In this document: one piece after another, positions 7,953-17,526 of the stretch | How the letters are laid out: each line of letters opens with the position of its first letter | Numbering within the stretch: position 1 is the first letter of the stretch | DNA from: RGIG6178 sp045118975 | GTDB lineage: Bacteria > Bacillota_I > Bacilli_A > RFN20 > DUOF01 | Assembly: GCA_045118975.1 (NCBI GenBank) | Contig: JBGVCT010000009.1 | Location: 62,001-126,000, forward strand | Direction: 5' to 3' | Length of the DNA: 64,000 bases | Program-made: the position numbers and the translations under genes | Notes under the pieces: generated by a model | What the model was told of the DNA's origin: nothing | Database searches by the model: none | What the model saw: only the letters and a program-made list of their open reading frames with translations

Positions 7953-8555
7953 CTATAACAACTTTCTTAAAAATTCAGCACATTTATAATCATCATAAAA
8001 TGCATAATCAATAGTTTTAATTAGGGAAGGTGCTATATTTCTTACGCCCCCAAAGCCTATAGAAACTTCTGCGTATCTCGCCATACAAGAATCATTATCA
8101 CCATCGCCCACCATAACAAAAGGTTGAACAAATTGTTTAACAATAAGTTCTTTATCAGCCACGCTAACAACATGAGAAATCAAATCATTTTCCACAGCAG
8201 CAATTGAACTGTACACGTGATTTTCCAACCCGATTTTTTTAACTAATTTATCTATCCAAACGTTTAAATTCCCTGTCACCAAATAACATCTAGACTTATT
8301 CTCCATAATAAAGTTAGTCATATGTTCATTTAAAGGAATATCTTCAACAAGGTCGCTCACATAATTAACACTAAGTGAATCTAAAAGTTTAACTCTGTTA
8401 ATAAAACTTGTTTTAAACGGAATAATGCCCATCATGGTGGATTCTGTTAATTCTCTCATTTCTTCCAACTTTCCTATTTTTTCCGCAATAGTTGGCAATA
8501 TTTCTTTCTTAGTAATAGTAGAATCCAAGTCAAAAACAAATATATAATCCGACAT
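7953..8555 (-). CDS. HAD-superfamily phosphatase (SerB-like)
   Basis: This is a 200-residue phosphatase with motif I FVFDLDSTIT at the N terminus, motif II YLVTGN in the middle and motif III/IV MVGDGDNDSCMA near residue 150. The layout is that of the HAD-IB group that includes phosphoserine phosphatase. Inside a capsule operon next to a nucleotidyltransferase, it probably dephosphorylates a sugar- or glycerol-phosphate intermediate rather than phosphoserine; this is inferred from context. Its ATG has AAAGGGTG upstream. The downstream nucleotidyltransferase starts 16 bases after its stop. Confidence 0.75.
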   Translation of the reverse strand: MSDYIFVFDLDSTITKKEILPTIAEKIGKLEEMRELTESTMMGIIPFKTSFINRVKLLDSLSVNYVSDLVEDIPLNEHMTNFIMENKSRCYLVTGNLNVWIDKLVKKIGLENHVYSSIAAVENDLISHVVSVADKELIVKQFVQPFVMVGDGDNDSCMARYAEVSIGFGGVRNIAPSLIKTIDYAFYDDYKCAEFLRKLL

Positions 8556-8573
8556 ATTATCACCCTTTCTGTG

Positions 8574-9731
8574 TTAAATAATTTTATTCTCAATTAAATA
8601 TTTTGCAATTTTATTTGAAGAACTTCCATCTTCAAAAATCCCATAGAATTCAAAAAAAGCATCTAAATTTTTGTGATATTTATCCACATTGAAATACCTA
8701 ATATTTTCTACAAGTGAATCAAAATTATCAGCAAATGGCATTGCCACATTTTTCAAATCAATGTATAAATTTCTCTCTTTATTTATATAATAATCATAAT
8801 CTGGTGCATATATAAAAGCTGGCTTTTTAGTCAAAGTAAAATCAAGTAACATCGACGAATAGTCCGATATTACTACATCAGACGCGGATAAAATCAACTG
8901 CGAATCGCTCTCTTTTGATAAATCAATTACTCCCAAATATTTTCTTTCAAAATCAATTTTACCAGAATCATTTGGATGACATTTCATACATAGAACAAAT
9001 TCATCACCAAACTTTTCATGAATGCATTCCATTAGTTTGGAGACATTTATATCCAAATCGTCATAAAAATTAGGATTATTTCTAAAAGATGGCGCATATA
9101 AAACAATTTTCTTACCAACAATGTCATATTTTTCTTTTAATTTACTAATTTCTCTCATATCAGGATTGAACAAAATATCATCACGAGGAATTCCAAATTC
9201 CAGTATTTCACCTGTAAACCAAAAAGATTTTTTTATGAGTTCAGTACGTAATCTACAATTAGATAACATATAGTCTGAAATCTTTCCATCATATTTTGCA
9301 GCATTAACATACTCTTTTGAAAGTAACTCTTCAACATCTTTTTCTTGTCCCTTCATCATTATTCCTCCATGCCACATTTGAATGTATACTTGAGATTTTC
9401 GTTTGAACAGAGGTCTAGGATTATTCCTAATTGTATCCAACCACAACTTTGCTGTGATCATATGATAAAATGATGCTAATGAATTATATTTAACTGGCTT
9501 TATATACTCTGGAAATTCACCTTTTTTGTGCGTGATCCATATAATTTTATATGATGAGTCAATTTTTAAAATTTCTTCAACTAAATATTTTGGATTATCA
9601 CCATATCCATTTCCAAAAAAATTGCACGCAACAATTTTTTTCTTGTTTATAGGCAAAATATAAAAAACAATAGAAACATATTTGATGCATTTTTTTAAAA
9701 AATTCTTTATATTCTTTTTCAAACCTATCAC
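8574..9731 (-). CDS. CDP-glycerol glycerophosphotransferase (TagB/TagF family)
   Basis: This 385-residue protein belongs to the Glyphos_transf family: YIQMWHGGIMMKGQEKD in the first half, and VVISDYSSMLLDF with the following Pro-Ala-Phe-Ile-Tyr segment in the second. These enzymes transfer glycerol-phosphate from CDP-glycerol to a membrane-linked acceptor at the inner face of the membrane. It is the natural user of the TagD-like product in the same operon, so the capsule repeat is predicted to carry glycerol-phosphate. A basic hydrophobic N terminus suggests membrane association. The start is a GTG at 9731 or a TTG at 9722; both share the AAAGGA site, and I kept the longer form. Confidence 0.85.
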   Translation of the reverse strand: MIGLKKNIKNFLKKCIKYVSIVFYILPINKKKIVACNFFGNGYGDNPKYLVEEILKIDSSYKIIWITHKKGEFPEYIKPVKYNSLASFYHMITAKLWLDTIRNNPRPLFKRKSQVYIQMWHGGIMMKGQEKDVEELLSKEYVNAAKYDGKISDYMLSNCRLRTELIKKSFWFTGEILEFGIPRDDILFNPDMREISKLKEKYDIVGKKIVLYAPSFRNNPNFYDDLDINVSKLMECIHEKFGDEFVLCMKCHPNDSGKIDFERKYLGVIDLSKESDSQLILSASDVVISDYSSMLLDFTLTKKPAFIYAPDYDYYINKERNLYIDLKNVAMPFADNFDSLVENIRYFNVDKYHKNLDAFFEFYGIFEDGSSSNKIAKYLIENKII

Positions 9732-9736
9732 ATCCT

Positions 9737-10636
9737 TTATAATTCTGATCCATTTAAAATAAGTTGATAATATGTCTTATTTTTTGATTTTGGTATATTG
9801 GTGATTTTTTGCGATAATTTATGAAAATTAGACAACGATTTGATTTCATTCATTCTCAATTGATTGAAATCATTAAACATTTCAAATTGTAAAATATGTG
9901 GTAATGAATTTGGAACATTGTCCAATTCATTCCATAAATCATCATATTTTTTTCTCGCCATCGTAAAGAAAAGATGAAATAGAAAATAATTTATTAATGT
10001 ATCTTTTGTCTTCCAATATTCAAACAAAAGATCTCTAGTAGTTGTTAAGATAGGATTGCTTTTTTTTGAAGAAATAAGCCAACTGGAAGCTGACATAGTT
10101 TCATTAGAAGTTAAAAAAGATTTATAAACAAAAAACGAAGAATCCTCTATTTTAGAAGAACGACCCGTACAATAAACACTAGAATCTATCCATGTTCCCC
10201 CGTATTGAACCAATAATTGTACTCTAATCAAATCAGAATAATGAGTGCGCGTTATTATTCCTTTTTCATACTTATCTTTTATGTAATTTGGGAATTCGAT
10301 GTAATCGCTTAAATTCTCATTTGTTATAACTATAATTTTATAATCCGAATAATGTCTGCGTAAAGAATTTAAACATTGTTTACACAATTCAGGTGCCTTT
10401 TCCTCCCCTTGCAACCAACACCACCAGATGATTTTTTCTTTTTCCTCGTCACTTTCATTTAAAACAGGAAGAGAATCCAAATACTTTCCATATTTTTTTT
10501 CCAAAAACGCAAGTGAATGATAATCATGCAAAATAGGGAAAGCATCTTTGTGCCTATTTCTAATTACCTTATCCTTAAGTCTAAATAAAAAGGTGCCATC
10601 CTTCATAGATGTAACTGTTTTTTTAATCTTATTCAT
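9737..10636 (-). CDS. Capsular polysaccharide synthesis glycosyltransferase (Caps_synth/GT32-like)
   Basis: This 299-residue protein has KIIWWCWLQGEEKAPELC followed by RTHYSDLIRVQLL and YGGTWIDSS, the layout of the Caps_synth family, in which the short acidic motif binds the metal and sugar nucleotide. The motif here is D-S-S rather than D-x-D, so catalysis should be verified. It should be a cytoplasmic, membrane-associated glycosyltransferase of the capsule pathway. The frame extends to 10657, but the ATG at 10636 is preceded by GAGGGGA and overlaps the flippase stop by 8 bases, so it was chosen. Donor and acceptor sugars cannot be predicted. Confidence 0.75.
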   Translation of the reverse strand: MNKIKKTVTSMKDGTFLFRLKDKVIRNRHKDAFPILHDYHSLAFLEKKYGKYLDSLPVLNESDEEKEKIIWWCWLQGEEKAPELCKQCLNSLRRHYSDYKIIVITNENLSDYIEFPNYIKDKYEKGIITRTHYSDLIRVQLLVQYGGTWIDSSVYCTGRSSKIEDSSFFVYKSFLTSNETMSASSWLISSKKSNPILTTTRDLLFEYWKTKDTLINYFLFHLFFTMARKKYDDLWNELDNVPNSLPHILQFEMFNDFNQLRMNEIKSLSNFHKLSQKITNIPKSKNKTYYQLILNGSEL

Positions 10637-12095
10637 TAATTTCCCCTCTCTTTCCAAAAATCATTTTTATAAATTTCATGCTTTTGTTTAATTCTTGTTT
10701 TTGAAACTGTAAAGTTAGTAAAAAATATATTACAACACCTAAGCTCACTCCAATTATCAGTTCAAGATATACACTTAAATTCAAAACTGATATAACTATA
10801 AATACAATGACAAACATTGAAACGGAAAATGCTAACGACAATCCCATATCCTTAAGTTGTTCAGCAATAGAATAATTAAGATATTTTTTATTTGGAGCCG
10901 TGTTTATAATTATTGCAATGAAAGAATATATCATGTTAGCAATAGCAACTGCCAGAGGACTAATCAATATTCCTACTATTATGAATAACAAATATACTGG
11001 CTTCTTTATAAACTCCAATTTCAACAATACATCGCTTTTGCCTTTTGCTTTTATTGCCTGCACATTTAATGTAGTTACAATAGAAAACAATTTGCCAATG
11101 CAAGCCACTTGTATGAAAGGAATTATAGGAATCCACTTCTCTGTAAACAATATTATTGTTAAAGGTTCTGCAACAGCAGCAATGCCGAAAAGAATTGGCA
11201 TCAATACAAAACTAGAAAGGGAAATCATCTCTTTTGTTTTTTCTTTCATTTTTTCTGTGTTATCTTGAATTTGAGCGAATGCAGGAAATGTAACAGACTC
11301 AATCGCATCATTTATATTATTGACTACTAAATTTGGAATTTGTTCGCCTTTATTATAATATGCCAGGTCTGAGGATGAATATTTGTATCCAATTGCCAAA
11401 GATCTTATTTCATTGAATAAAACGCCTATAAAACTAGTTGACATAATTTTCCAACCAAAAGAAAATAATTCTTTAAACTTTTTCTTGGAAAAGAAAAATT
11501 TTGGTTTCCATTTTATTACAAACATCAAAACTATAGTGCTAATAATGGCATTTGTTAAATATTGAGAAACCAAGGCCCATACACCAAAATCAAAAAATGC
11601 TAATGTTATTCCAGCAATTCCGGAAATAATTGTTCCAAAAAGTGTAGAAATAAAGAACTTTTTAAATATCATATTTTTTGATATGTATGCCTGTTGAATT
11701 GACTTTACTGCAGAAATGGGCAATATTAATCCCATCACCCTTAAAATCTGAATCAATAAATCGTTATCATATATACTAGATATTAATGGAGCAGACAAAT
11801 ATAACAGTAAGTATAAAAATAGCGATAAAACAACGCTTGCCCAAAACATTGTAGAAAAATCATCAGAATCAGAATCTTTCTTTTGCACAAGAGAAGTTCC
11901 TATACCATTTGTCACAAGACTATTTGCCAGAGTGATAAAAATAGTAACTAACGCAACTATTCCATAATCTTCTGGAAATAACATTCTCGCCAAAATTACT
12001 GAAACAATAAAACTTATAATTTGTGCACTAAATCTTTCTATGAATTTCCATATAAGTCCAGACAATGTTTTACTGGTCAATGTTTCATTATTCAT
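10629..12095 (-). CDS. Polysaccharide flippase (Wzx/WzxC, MOP superfamily)
   Basis: A 488-residue, highly hydrophobic protein with about 12-14 membrane spans. The N terminus (SGLIWKFIERFSAQIISF) and LARMLFPEDYGIVAL are characteristic of WzxC-type flippases. Such proteins move undecaprenyl-diphosphate-linked repeat units from the cytoplasmic to the outer leaflet. It overlaps the genes on both sides by 8 bases, so it is firmly within the capsule operon. The start ATG at 12095 has GGAGAAA upstream. This is the only flippase in the locus. Confidence 0.92.
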   Translation of the reverse strand: MNNETLTSKTLSGLIWKFIERFSAQIISFIVSVILARMLFPEDYGIVALVTIFITLANSLVTNGIGTSLVQKKDSDSDDFSTMFWASVVLSLFLYLLLYLSAPLISSIYDNDLLIQILRVMGLILPISAVKSIQQAYISKNMIFKKFFISTLFGTIISGIAGITLAFFDFGVWALVSQYLTNAIISTIVLMFVIKWKPKFFFSKKKFKELFSFGWKIMSTSFIGVLFNEIRSLAIGYKYSSSDLAYYNKGEQIPNLVVNNINDAIESVTFPAFAQIQDNTEKMKEKTKEMISLSSFVLMPILFGIAAVAEPLTIILFTEKWIPIIPFIQVACIGKLFSIVTTLNVQAIKAKGKSDVLLKLEFIKKPVYLLFIIVGILISPLAVAIANMIYSFIAIIINTAPNKKYLNYSIAEQLKDMGLSLAFSVSMFVIVFIVISVLNLSVYLELIIGVSLGVVIYFLLTLQFQKQELNKSMKFIKMIFGKRGEINE

Positions 12096-13074
12096 GATTA
12101 TTTCTCCATTTCATGATTTTTTTTATTAATCCTAGTGTGTTGGTTTTTACCAAATAATATTTGAGAATTAGTTTTCTTTTTCCGGATATTTTTATTGCTT
12201 TGAAATCTTTTTTTGACTTTTCTATTTTAACAATCTTTATTAGTTTTTTGAAATTTCGTTTATCTTTTTTCTTTTTAAATTTCAATGCCAATTCTAAACA
12301 AAAGTCACAAAAATTAAGAATTGCTTTTTGATAAATAGAGGCCGCATAATCATTCTCTCTTAAAAAATCTTTTCTTTCCGAAAGTATGTCCACACACACC
12401 ATTGCTTTATTTGGATTGATTGTTCCCATTATAGAATCTGAACGTTGAAAGTAATGATATCCAATATTGTGTACCACATATATTGTTTTAGCGCGGTGGA
12501 TTATCTTATGACATATTTCTTCATCTTCATGTACTATTCCTTCTTTAAACTTCAAATTCTCAAATAATTCTTTTTTATATAATTTACTCCATGCTACTAC
12601 GAAAGGTAAATGCATGTCATTGGACAATAAAAGTGCCATTAATTCTTCAGAAAAATATTTTCTTTCCTCATAATTAAATACATATTTTTTTCTGCTATTG
12701 TCTTCAAATACATAATCAAAATTACAAATAACTAAATCTGAACTTTCATTCATTGCCGCACTAAGCATCGCCTCAACAAAATTATCAGCGACATAATCAT
12801 CACTATCAACGAAACAAATATAATCTCCTTTAGAACTGGCAAGACCTTTATTTCTAGCGGCGGAAAGACCACCGTTTTTTTGATGAATAGCAACAATTCT
12901 ACTATCCATATTCAAATATTCATCACATATCTGCGGGCAATTATCTGGACTGCCATCATCGACTAATATGATTTCAATATTTTTATATGTTTGTTTCAAC
13001 AAACTATCAATACACCTTTTTAGGTATTTCTCTACTTTATAAACTGGGACAATAATGGATACTAGTGGACTCAT
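12088..13074 (-). CDS. Glycosyltransferase family 2 (capsule)
   Basis: This 328-residue protein opens with VSIIVPVYKVEKYLKRCI and has DDGSPDN and the metal-binding FVDSDDY, the standard GT-A fold of family 2. The catalytic domain occupies about residues 1-220; the C-terminal 100 residues are strongly basic and probably sit on the membrane. It adds one sugar of the repeat unit from a nucleotide-sugar donor; the sugar is unknown. The start has AAAGGAG at ideal spacing. It overlaps the flippase by 8 bases. Confidence 0.88.
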   Translation of the reverse strand: MSPLVSIIVPVYKVEKYLKRCIDSLLKQTYKNIEIILVDDGSPDNCPQICDEYLNMDSRIVAIHQKNGGLSAARNKGLASSKGDYICFVDSDDYVADNFVEAMLSAAMNESSDLVICNFDYVFEDNSRKKYVFNYEERKYFSEELMALLLSNDMHLPFVVAWSKLYKKELFENLKFKEGIVHEDEEICHKIIHRAKTIYVVHNIGYHYFQRSDSIMGTINPNKAMVCVDILSERKDFLRENDYAASIYQKAILNFCDFCLELALKFKKKKDKRNFKKLIKIVKIEKSKKDFKAIKISGKRKLILKYYLVKTNTLGLIKKIMKWRNNHE

Positions 13075-13095
13075 ATTATCACTCCTTTTTACATT

Positions 13096-14160
13096 TTACT
13101 CATTGTATAAGTCTTTTACAATTGCAGAAATCGTAGCACTTGAAAACTGCGATTTTAATATATTTTCACTTGCATTATTATCATAGTTTAATTTTTTATT
13201 GATAATTTCATTTGCCCATACCTTGTGATCATCTATAGGAAGGCTCATAATATTTTCATTTACCCTTATCTGATCAGATATAGTATTAGAATAAATTACA
13301 GGGACACCAACAGATTGTGCTTCTATCATGCATACAGGCAATCCCTCAAACTTAGAAGGTAACACAAATAAATCCATTGCACTTATATATGTATAAGCAG
13401 CTGGTATTTTACCTGCAAATATGATGTTTTCTTTTAAATTCAAATCATCCGACAAGTTTATTATATTTTCTTTAAGAGGTCCATCGCCTATAAAAATAGC
13501 TTTGAAATTGAAATTTTCTTTTTTCAATTCATGAAAAATTCTCAATAAAAATTCGTGGTTTTTAACATCACTAAAAGTACCAATATGGCCAATTAAATAC
13601 TCATCACCAATACCATACTTTTCTCTAATCACCTTTCTATCATTTTGTGAATACCTACATTTAGCTTCATCAATTCCATTTGGAACAAACGAAAAATCAT
13701 TGCACCCAAACATATGTCTTCCTGCATCATTGGAACATGCCAATCTCTTTGTTGAATACTTAATAATTTTCTTCCACAAAAACTTATTTATTAAAGGGAA
13801 ATTACAGGAAGTTGAATGCGAATGGACTATTCTAATTTTAACACCATTCTTTTTTGCAATTTTCAACAATATTGACACCAATGAACTATTAGCGTGAATA
13901 TGAATGGCGTCATATTGCGTCCTCTTCACTAATTTTCTAAACTCTCTCACAAAAGCAATATATGATATTGTTTCATTATACCCAATACACTGACAACCTT
14001 GTGATTCAAATTTGCTAATAAAGAAAGGGTCAAAAATCCCCCTAGACATGATATCAATGTTATGTTTTCCTTCCCTTGTAAGAATGTCAACATAATTTGA
14101 TATAACACTGGCGATACCATGAAATTTAAAATTTGTTGTAGTTAACATTAATATTTTCAT
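13096..14160 (-). CDS. Glycosyltransferase family 4 (capsule)
   Basis: This 354-residue GT-B protein has an N-terminal acceptor domain (MKILMLTTTNFKFHGIASV) and a C-terminal donor domain with LIGHIGTFSDVKNHEFLL, and the E-x7-E motif in FEGLPVCMIEAQSVGVPVI. These retaining transferases use nucleotide sugars in the cytoplasm. It is one of the four to five transferases that build the repeat unit. A GGAG site precedes the ATG, and a 21-base gap separates it from the next gene. Specificity cannot be assigned. Confidence 0.9.
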   Translation of the reverse strand: MKILMLTTTNFKFHGIASVISNYVDILTREGKHNIDIMSRGIFDPFFISKFESQGCQCIGYNETISYIAFVREFRKLVKRTQYDAIHIHANSSLVSILLKIAKKNGVKIRIVHSHSTSCNFPLINKFLWKKIIKYSTKRLACSNDAGRHMFGCNDFSFVPNGIDEAKCRYSQNDRKVIREKYGIGDEYLIGHIGTFSDVKNHEFLLRIFHELKKENFNFKAIFIGDGPLKENIINLSDDLNLKENIIFAGKIPAAYTYISAMDLFVLPSKFEGLPVCMIEAQSVGVPVIYSNTISDQIRVNENIMSLPIDDHKVWANEIINKKLNYDNNASENILKSQFSSATISAIVKDLYNE

Positions 14161-14169
14161 AATCTTCTC

Positions 14170-15111
14170 CTATCGTTTAAATCTTCTTATATTAAATAAG
14201 TGATTCAATATCGTAATTATTTTCTTTTTAAAAGAGAATTCTGGCTCTACGATAAAACTCCACATATTTTTATTTATAACCTTATTTATGCTTTTTAAAT
14301 TTTCTTTTAGTCTTACATCAACTGTATTTTTGTAATCGCATTTTTGTCCTACGCATATTAGACAAAGAGAAGCTTTGACTATATTCGAAAATTCTTCCTT
14401 TACTAATTTTCTTGTAAATAGTTCATTATACGCAATGAAATATTTAGAACTTCCATCTTCAAATGTTTTTGCCATATTTTTCGTAGCACTGCCTTCCCTC
14501 ATTCTATAATGATACAAATTTTTGTCTATCATAGAAATTTTTTGAGATTTTGCTATAGCTTCCATTGTAAAAACCATATCTTCACATATAGATAATCTTA
14601 CATTAAATTTCAAATTTAATAGTATATTCTTATCAAATAATTTGTTGCAAACAAATCCACCAATTTCATTGGTTACAAATATCCCTTTATATACTTCCTT
14701 ATCTGACAGAAGTTTAAACTTGGTATCATTTGAATCCTCATAAATCACATCATCTATAAAGGGTTTAATTTTGCAAACAACAATATCGCTTCCCGTTTGA
14801 ATTTTAGTTTCAAACATTGCACTTAAAAACATAGGATCATATACGTCATCAGCATCAAGAAATGCAATCCATTCTCCTTTTGCTTCTTTTAATCCCACGT
14901 TTCTAGCATTCGAAACACCACCATTTGAAATATTAATTAATTTAAACCTTTCATCAAATAGGTATTTTTTGCAAATTTTAGGACTTGAATCTGTTGAACC
15001 GTCATTAACCATAATAACCTCAAAATCCGTGTATACTTGATTCATTAATGATTTTAAACATTCGTCAATATATGGTTCTACATTATAAACGGGTATAATA
15101 ACACTAATCAT
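14170..15111 (-). CDS. Glycosyltransferase family 2 (capsule)
   Basis: A 313-residue GT-A enzyme: ISVIIPVYNVEPYIDECL at the start, VNDGSTDSSP and the metal site FLDADDVYD around residue 85. The C-terminal third is basic and hydrophobic, as in membrane-associated capsule transferases. It is related to, but clearly different from, the other small family-2 enzyme at 12088-13074, so each probably makes a different linkage. AAAGGAG precedes the start. It overlaps the polymerase gene upstream by 8 bases. Confidence 0.88.
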   Translation of the reverse strand: MISVIIPVYNVEPYIDECLKSLMNQVYTDFEVIMVNDGSTDSSPKICKKYLFDERFKLINISNGGVSNARNVGLKEAKGEWIAFLDADDVYDPMFLSAMFETKIQTGSDIVVCKIKPFIDDVIYEDSNDTKFKLLSDKEVYKGIFVTNEIGGFVCNKLFDKNILLNLKFNVRLSICEDMVFTMEAIAKSQKISMIDKNLYHYRMREGSATKNMAKTFEDGSSKYFIAYNELFTRKLVKEEFSNIVKASLCLICVGQKCDYKNTVDVRLKENLKSINKVINKNMWSFIVEPEFSFKKKIITILNHLFNIRRFKR

Positions 15112-16312
15112 ATTCTCTCTCCTTTTTTGATATTGTCATTAAAATTAAAATTGTAAATATCACAGTAAATATAGCAGTATCATTTGTATAGCTTGCCTCT
15201 GCAATGCTTGAAATAAATAAGTATGCGAACATTATTAGTATCGAACATCTTTGTTTAGTCGCTTTGATTTTCATAATTTTCTTAAGAACTATAAATAGCA
15301 GCAGTGAAAAAGAAAAGAAACCAATAACTCCAAACTGTGCATAAATAGAGGGCCAATATACATCGGATATTGGAAAACTATAATGATTAGCAACCTCCAT
15401 CCCCTGATAATGTCCTATCATATCATAATATGTATATATCCTGGAACCATATATGTATGATAGATTAGTTCCAAAACTAGCGAATCCTGTTCCTAATGGA
15501 AAAGTTTCAAACATAGCCAATAATCCTATAACATATAACCCATTTCTTAAATTATAATCATATCCCCATTCAATGTACTGGATAAGTTTAGGTACCATAA
15601 CCCCTATTCCCACTAAAGAAACAGGAATTAAATACCATTTTTTAAACTCAATTTTCTTGCTCTCGAAAAATTTGTAGATAACAAACACAGCAACAAAGGC
15701 AAGCGATTTGGTCCTTAACGTCATAATCATTAAAAATAAGCACAACACATAATATAAGTAATTCTTTTTATAATCCAAAGACAGAACAGACAGAAACACA
15801 ACACAATTAAAAACCAAATATGTGTAATGAGAATATAAAAATTTATATGATGGTATCCCCATTCTCACACTTCCTGTCATGCCCAAATCAAATACCATAG
15901 ATATGGGATAGAATAAAAATATCACCACAATCAAAATTTTAGTAACAGCAATTAAATTTTTTTTGAGGGCGTAGTTGTATTTTCCTTTGAATAAATATAA
16001 CGAAGAAAACATAGCTATTACATATTTAAAAGTCAAGACTATATCTTTAATTAACGGAATCACTCCTAAATATGTAGAGCTAGCATAATTACTAGCAATC
16101 CCTATGAATAGAATTAGCGTAATGGCCACCAAAGATAAATAAAAATATTTGGTTTTATGATGAGGCTTGATAAACCATTTTAAAATTGCCAATGCAAGCA
16201 AAGCAAAAACAATCAATTCATCAAAGTAATTTAACTTAGGGATGCATCTAGATATGACATCAAAAAAAACCAAAAACAGATACACTATCGTTCCTATAAC
16301 ACCTGTAATCAT
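15104..16312 (-). CDS. Wzy-type polysaccharide polymerase (O-antigen polymerase-like)
   Basis: A 402-residue protein with about ten to twelve hydrophobic segments and a large loop between residues about 270 and 340 rich in Tyr, Gly and Ser, the usual layout of Wzy polymerases. These have little sequence conservation, so the call rests on topology and on location between transferases in an operon that also carries Wzx. It would join lipid-linked repeat units on the outer face of the membrane. The start overlaps the stop of the upstream gene as ATGA. Another O-antigen-ligase-like protein lies at 18731-19921. Confidence 0.75.
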   Translation of the reverse strand: MITGVIGTIVYLFLVFFDVISRCIPKLNYFDELIVFALLALAILKWFIKPHHKTKYFYLSLVAITLILFIGIASNYASSTYLGVIPLIKDIVLTFKYVIAMFSSLYLFKGKYNYALKKNLIAVTKILIVVIFLFYPISMVFDLGMTGSVRMGIPSYKFLYSHYTYLVFNCVVFLSVLSLDYKKNYLYYVLCLFLMIMTLRTKSLAFVAVFVIYKFFESKKIEFKKWYLIPVSLVGIGVMVPKLIQYIEWGYDYNLRNGLYVIGLLAMFETFPLGTGFASFGTNLSYIYGSRIYTYYDMIGHYQGMEVANHYSFPISDVYWPSIYAQFGVIGFFSFSLLLFIVLKKIMKIKATKQRCSILIMFAYLFISSIAEASYTNDTAIFTVIFTILILMTISKKEREYD

Positions 16313-17013
16313 TTTTTATAATTCTTTCTATAAATAATTTTAAAAATCAATATTTTGATTTTTCTTCTCACCTTAACATACCATGGTTTCCAAGAAGATT
16401 TAAAATGATGTACAGTATATGTTCTATCATTCGAAATTTCCACCATATCATAAAATCTCATGGCACTAAATACATCTTCTTTATAAACGCATAATTCAGA
16501 TGTTTCAAATTCATTAAGTGGAACGGGAAAACCCTCTTTTTTAAGCAGTCTAGTTAATCTTACCGGATTAGCTTCGTCATTAAACACGCCATTTCCCAAT
16601 ATAAATTTATCATTCTTATATGTATCTAGCATTTTTCGCATATAGATGTTTTCCTTTTCCGCTGCAATAAAAGCAGTCATTATATCCCTGTTATTGTTTT
16701 CGTAGCCTAAAATCAACTTTGATTTATCTAGTAAATCATCAAATGATTTTTTCACCTCTATATCTGTATCTAAATAAATCCCACCATAATTATATAGTGC
16801 ATGTATTCTTGCGACATCTGAAACAAATGCATACTTTTTCATTTTATATGCCCCAGAGACATATTCATTATATTCTGTCGAAAAATTTTTTTCATCCCAT
16901 AACATAAACTCATAATCAGGAAGGATTTTCTTCCATTGAATTATGTTTTCTTGGATGTCCTTTGGCATTTCGTTTCCGCCAAACCAACAATAATGAATTA
17001 TTTTCGGTATCAT
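16309..17013 (-). CDS. GT32-type glycosyltransferase (capsule)
   Basis: This 234-residue protein starts with IPKIIHYCWFGG and has YGGIYLDTDIEV with an intact D-x-D motif, the family-32 (Och1-like) pattern seen in many capsule loci. The enzyme is cytoplasmic and transfers a hexose or hexosamine from a nucleotide sugar. The frame can begin with TTG at 17016; the ATG at 17013 is better placed behind GGAGTGAGG and was chosen. The stop overlaps the next start by four bases (ATGA). The C terminus is very basic. Confidence 0.88.
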   Translation of the reverse strand: MIPKIIHYCWFGGNEMPKDIQENIIQWKKILPDYEFMLWDEKNFSTEYNEYVSGAYKMKKYAFVSDVARIHALYNYGGIYLDTDIEVKKSFDDLLDKSKLILGYENNNRDIMTAFIAAEKENIYMRKMLDTYKNDKFILGNGVFNDEANPVRLTRLLKKEGFPVPLNEFETSELCVYKEDVFSAMRFYDMVEISNDRTYTVHHFKSSWKPWYVKVRRKIKILIFKIIYRKNYKK

Positions 17014-17026
17014 CAAGCCTCACTCC

Positions 17027-17515
17027 TTAACCAAATAATTTTTTAACTTCTTCAGTAAGCTTACCAACAAACTCTTTGTTATGTGATACATAGCTTGAAC
17101 TTGCATCTTTAGCATAACTATCTATTGTTTCTTTTAAGTCTTTTACATCTTCTAATACAAACATATCAAATCCTCTATTTAATAATTCTTTAGAGAACTC
17201 TAATTGGTGATTATTAACATGTTCATTAAAATCAAATTGTCTTGGAACTACTATTGGTTTCTTCCCTATTGATATAGGATATACAAAACTAGCAGGTCCA
17301 CCGTGAGTTATAATAACTCTTGCTTCTTTTTGATATCTTTCCATTTCATCATATGGCAGCATATCAAAGCACTTACAATGCTTACATTCATAAGTAGAGA
17401 ATCCCTTTTGAATAATAACTTCATCTTCAAAAGCACCTTCTCCTTTTAATCTATCTATTTCTTCAATTAATCTATTGAAAGGTTGTTCATGTGTTCCAAC
17501 TGTAACAAATATCAT
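17027..17515 (-). CDS. Alg13-like glycosyltransferase catalytic subunit (PssE/Cps14G type)
   Basis: This 162-residue protein corresponds to the C-terminal, donor-binding domain of GT-B family-28 enzymes: MIFVTVGTHEQPFNRLIEE at the start, and ITHGGPASFVYPISIGKKPIVVPR in the middle. In this arrangement it needs an Alg14-like membrane subunit, which is encoded directly upstream. Together such pairs add the second sugar, often galactose, to undecaprenyl-diphosphate-glucose. The start has AGGAGG at good spacing, and the gap to the Alg14-like gene is 11 bases. Confidence 0.9.
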   Translation of the reverse strand: MIFVTVGTHEQPFNRLIEEIDRLKGEGAFEDEVIIQKGFSTYECKHCKCFDMLPYDEMERYQKEARVIITHGGPASFVYPISIGKKPIVVPRQFDFNEHVNNHQLEFSKELLNRGFDMFVLEDVKDLKETIDSYAKDASSSYVSHNKEFVGKLTEEVKKLFG

Positions 17516-17526
17516 TTTAATACCTC

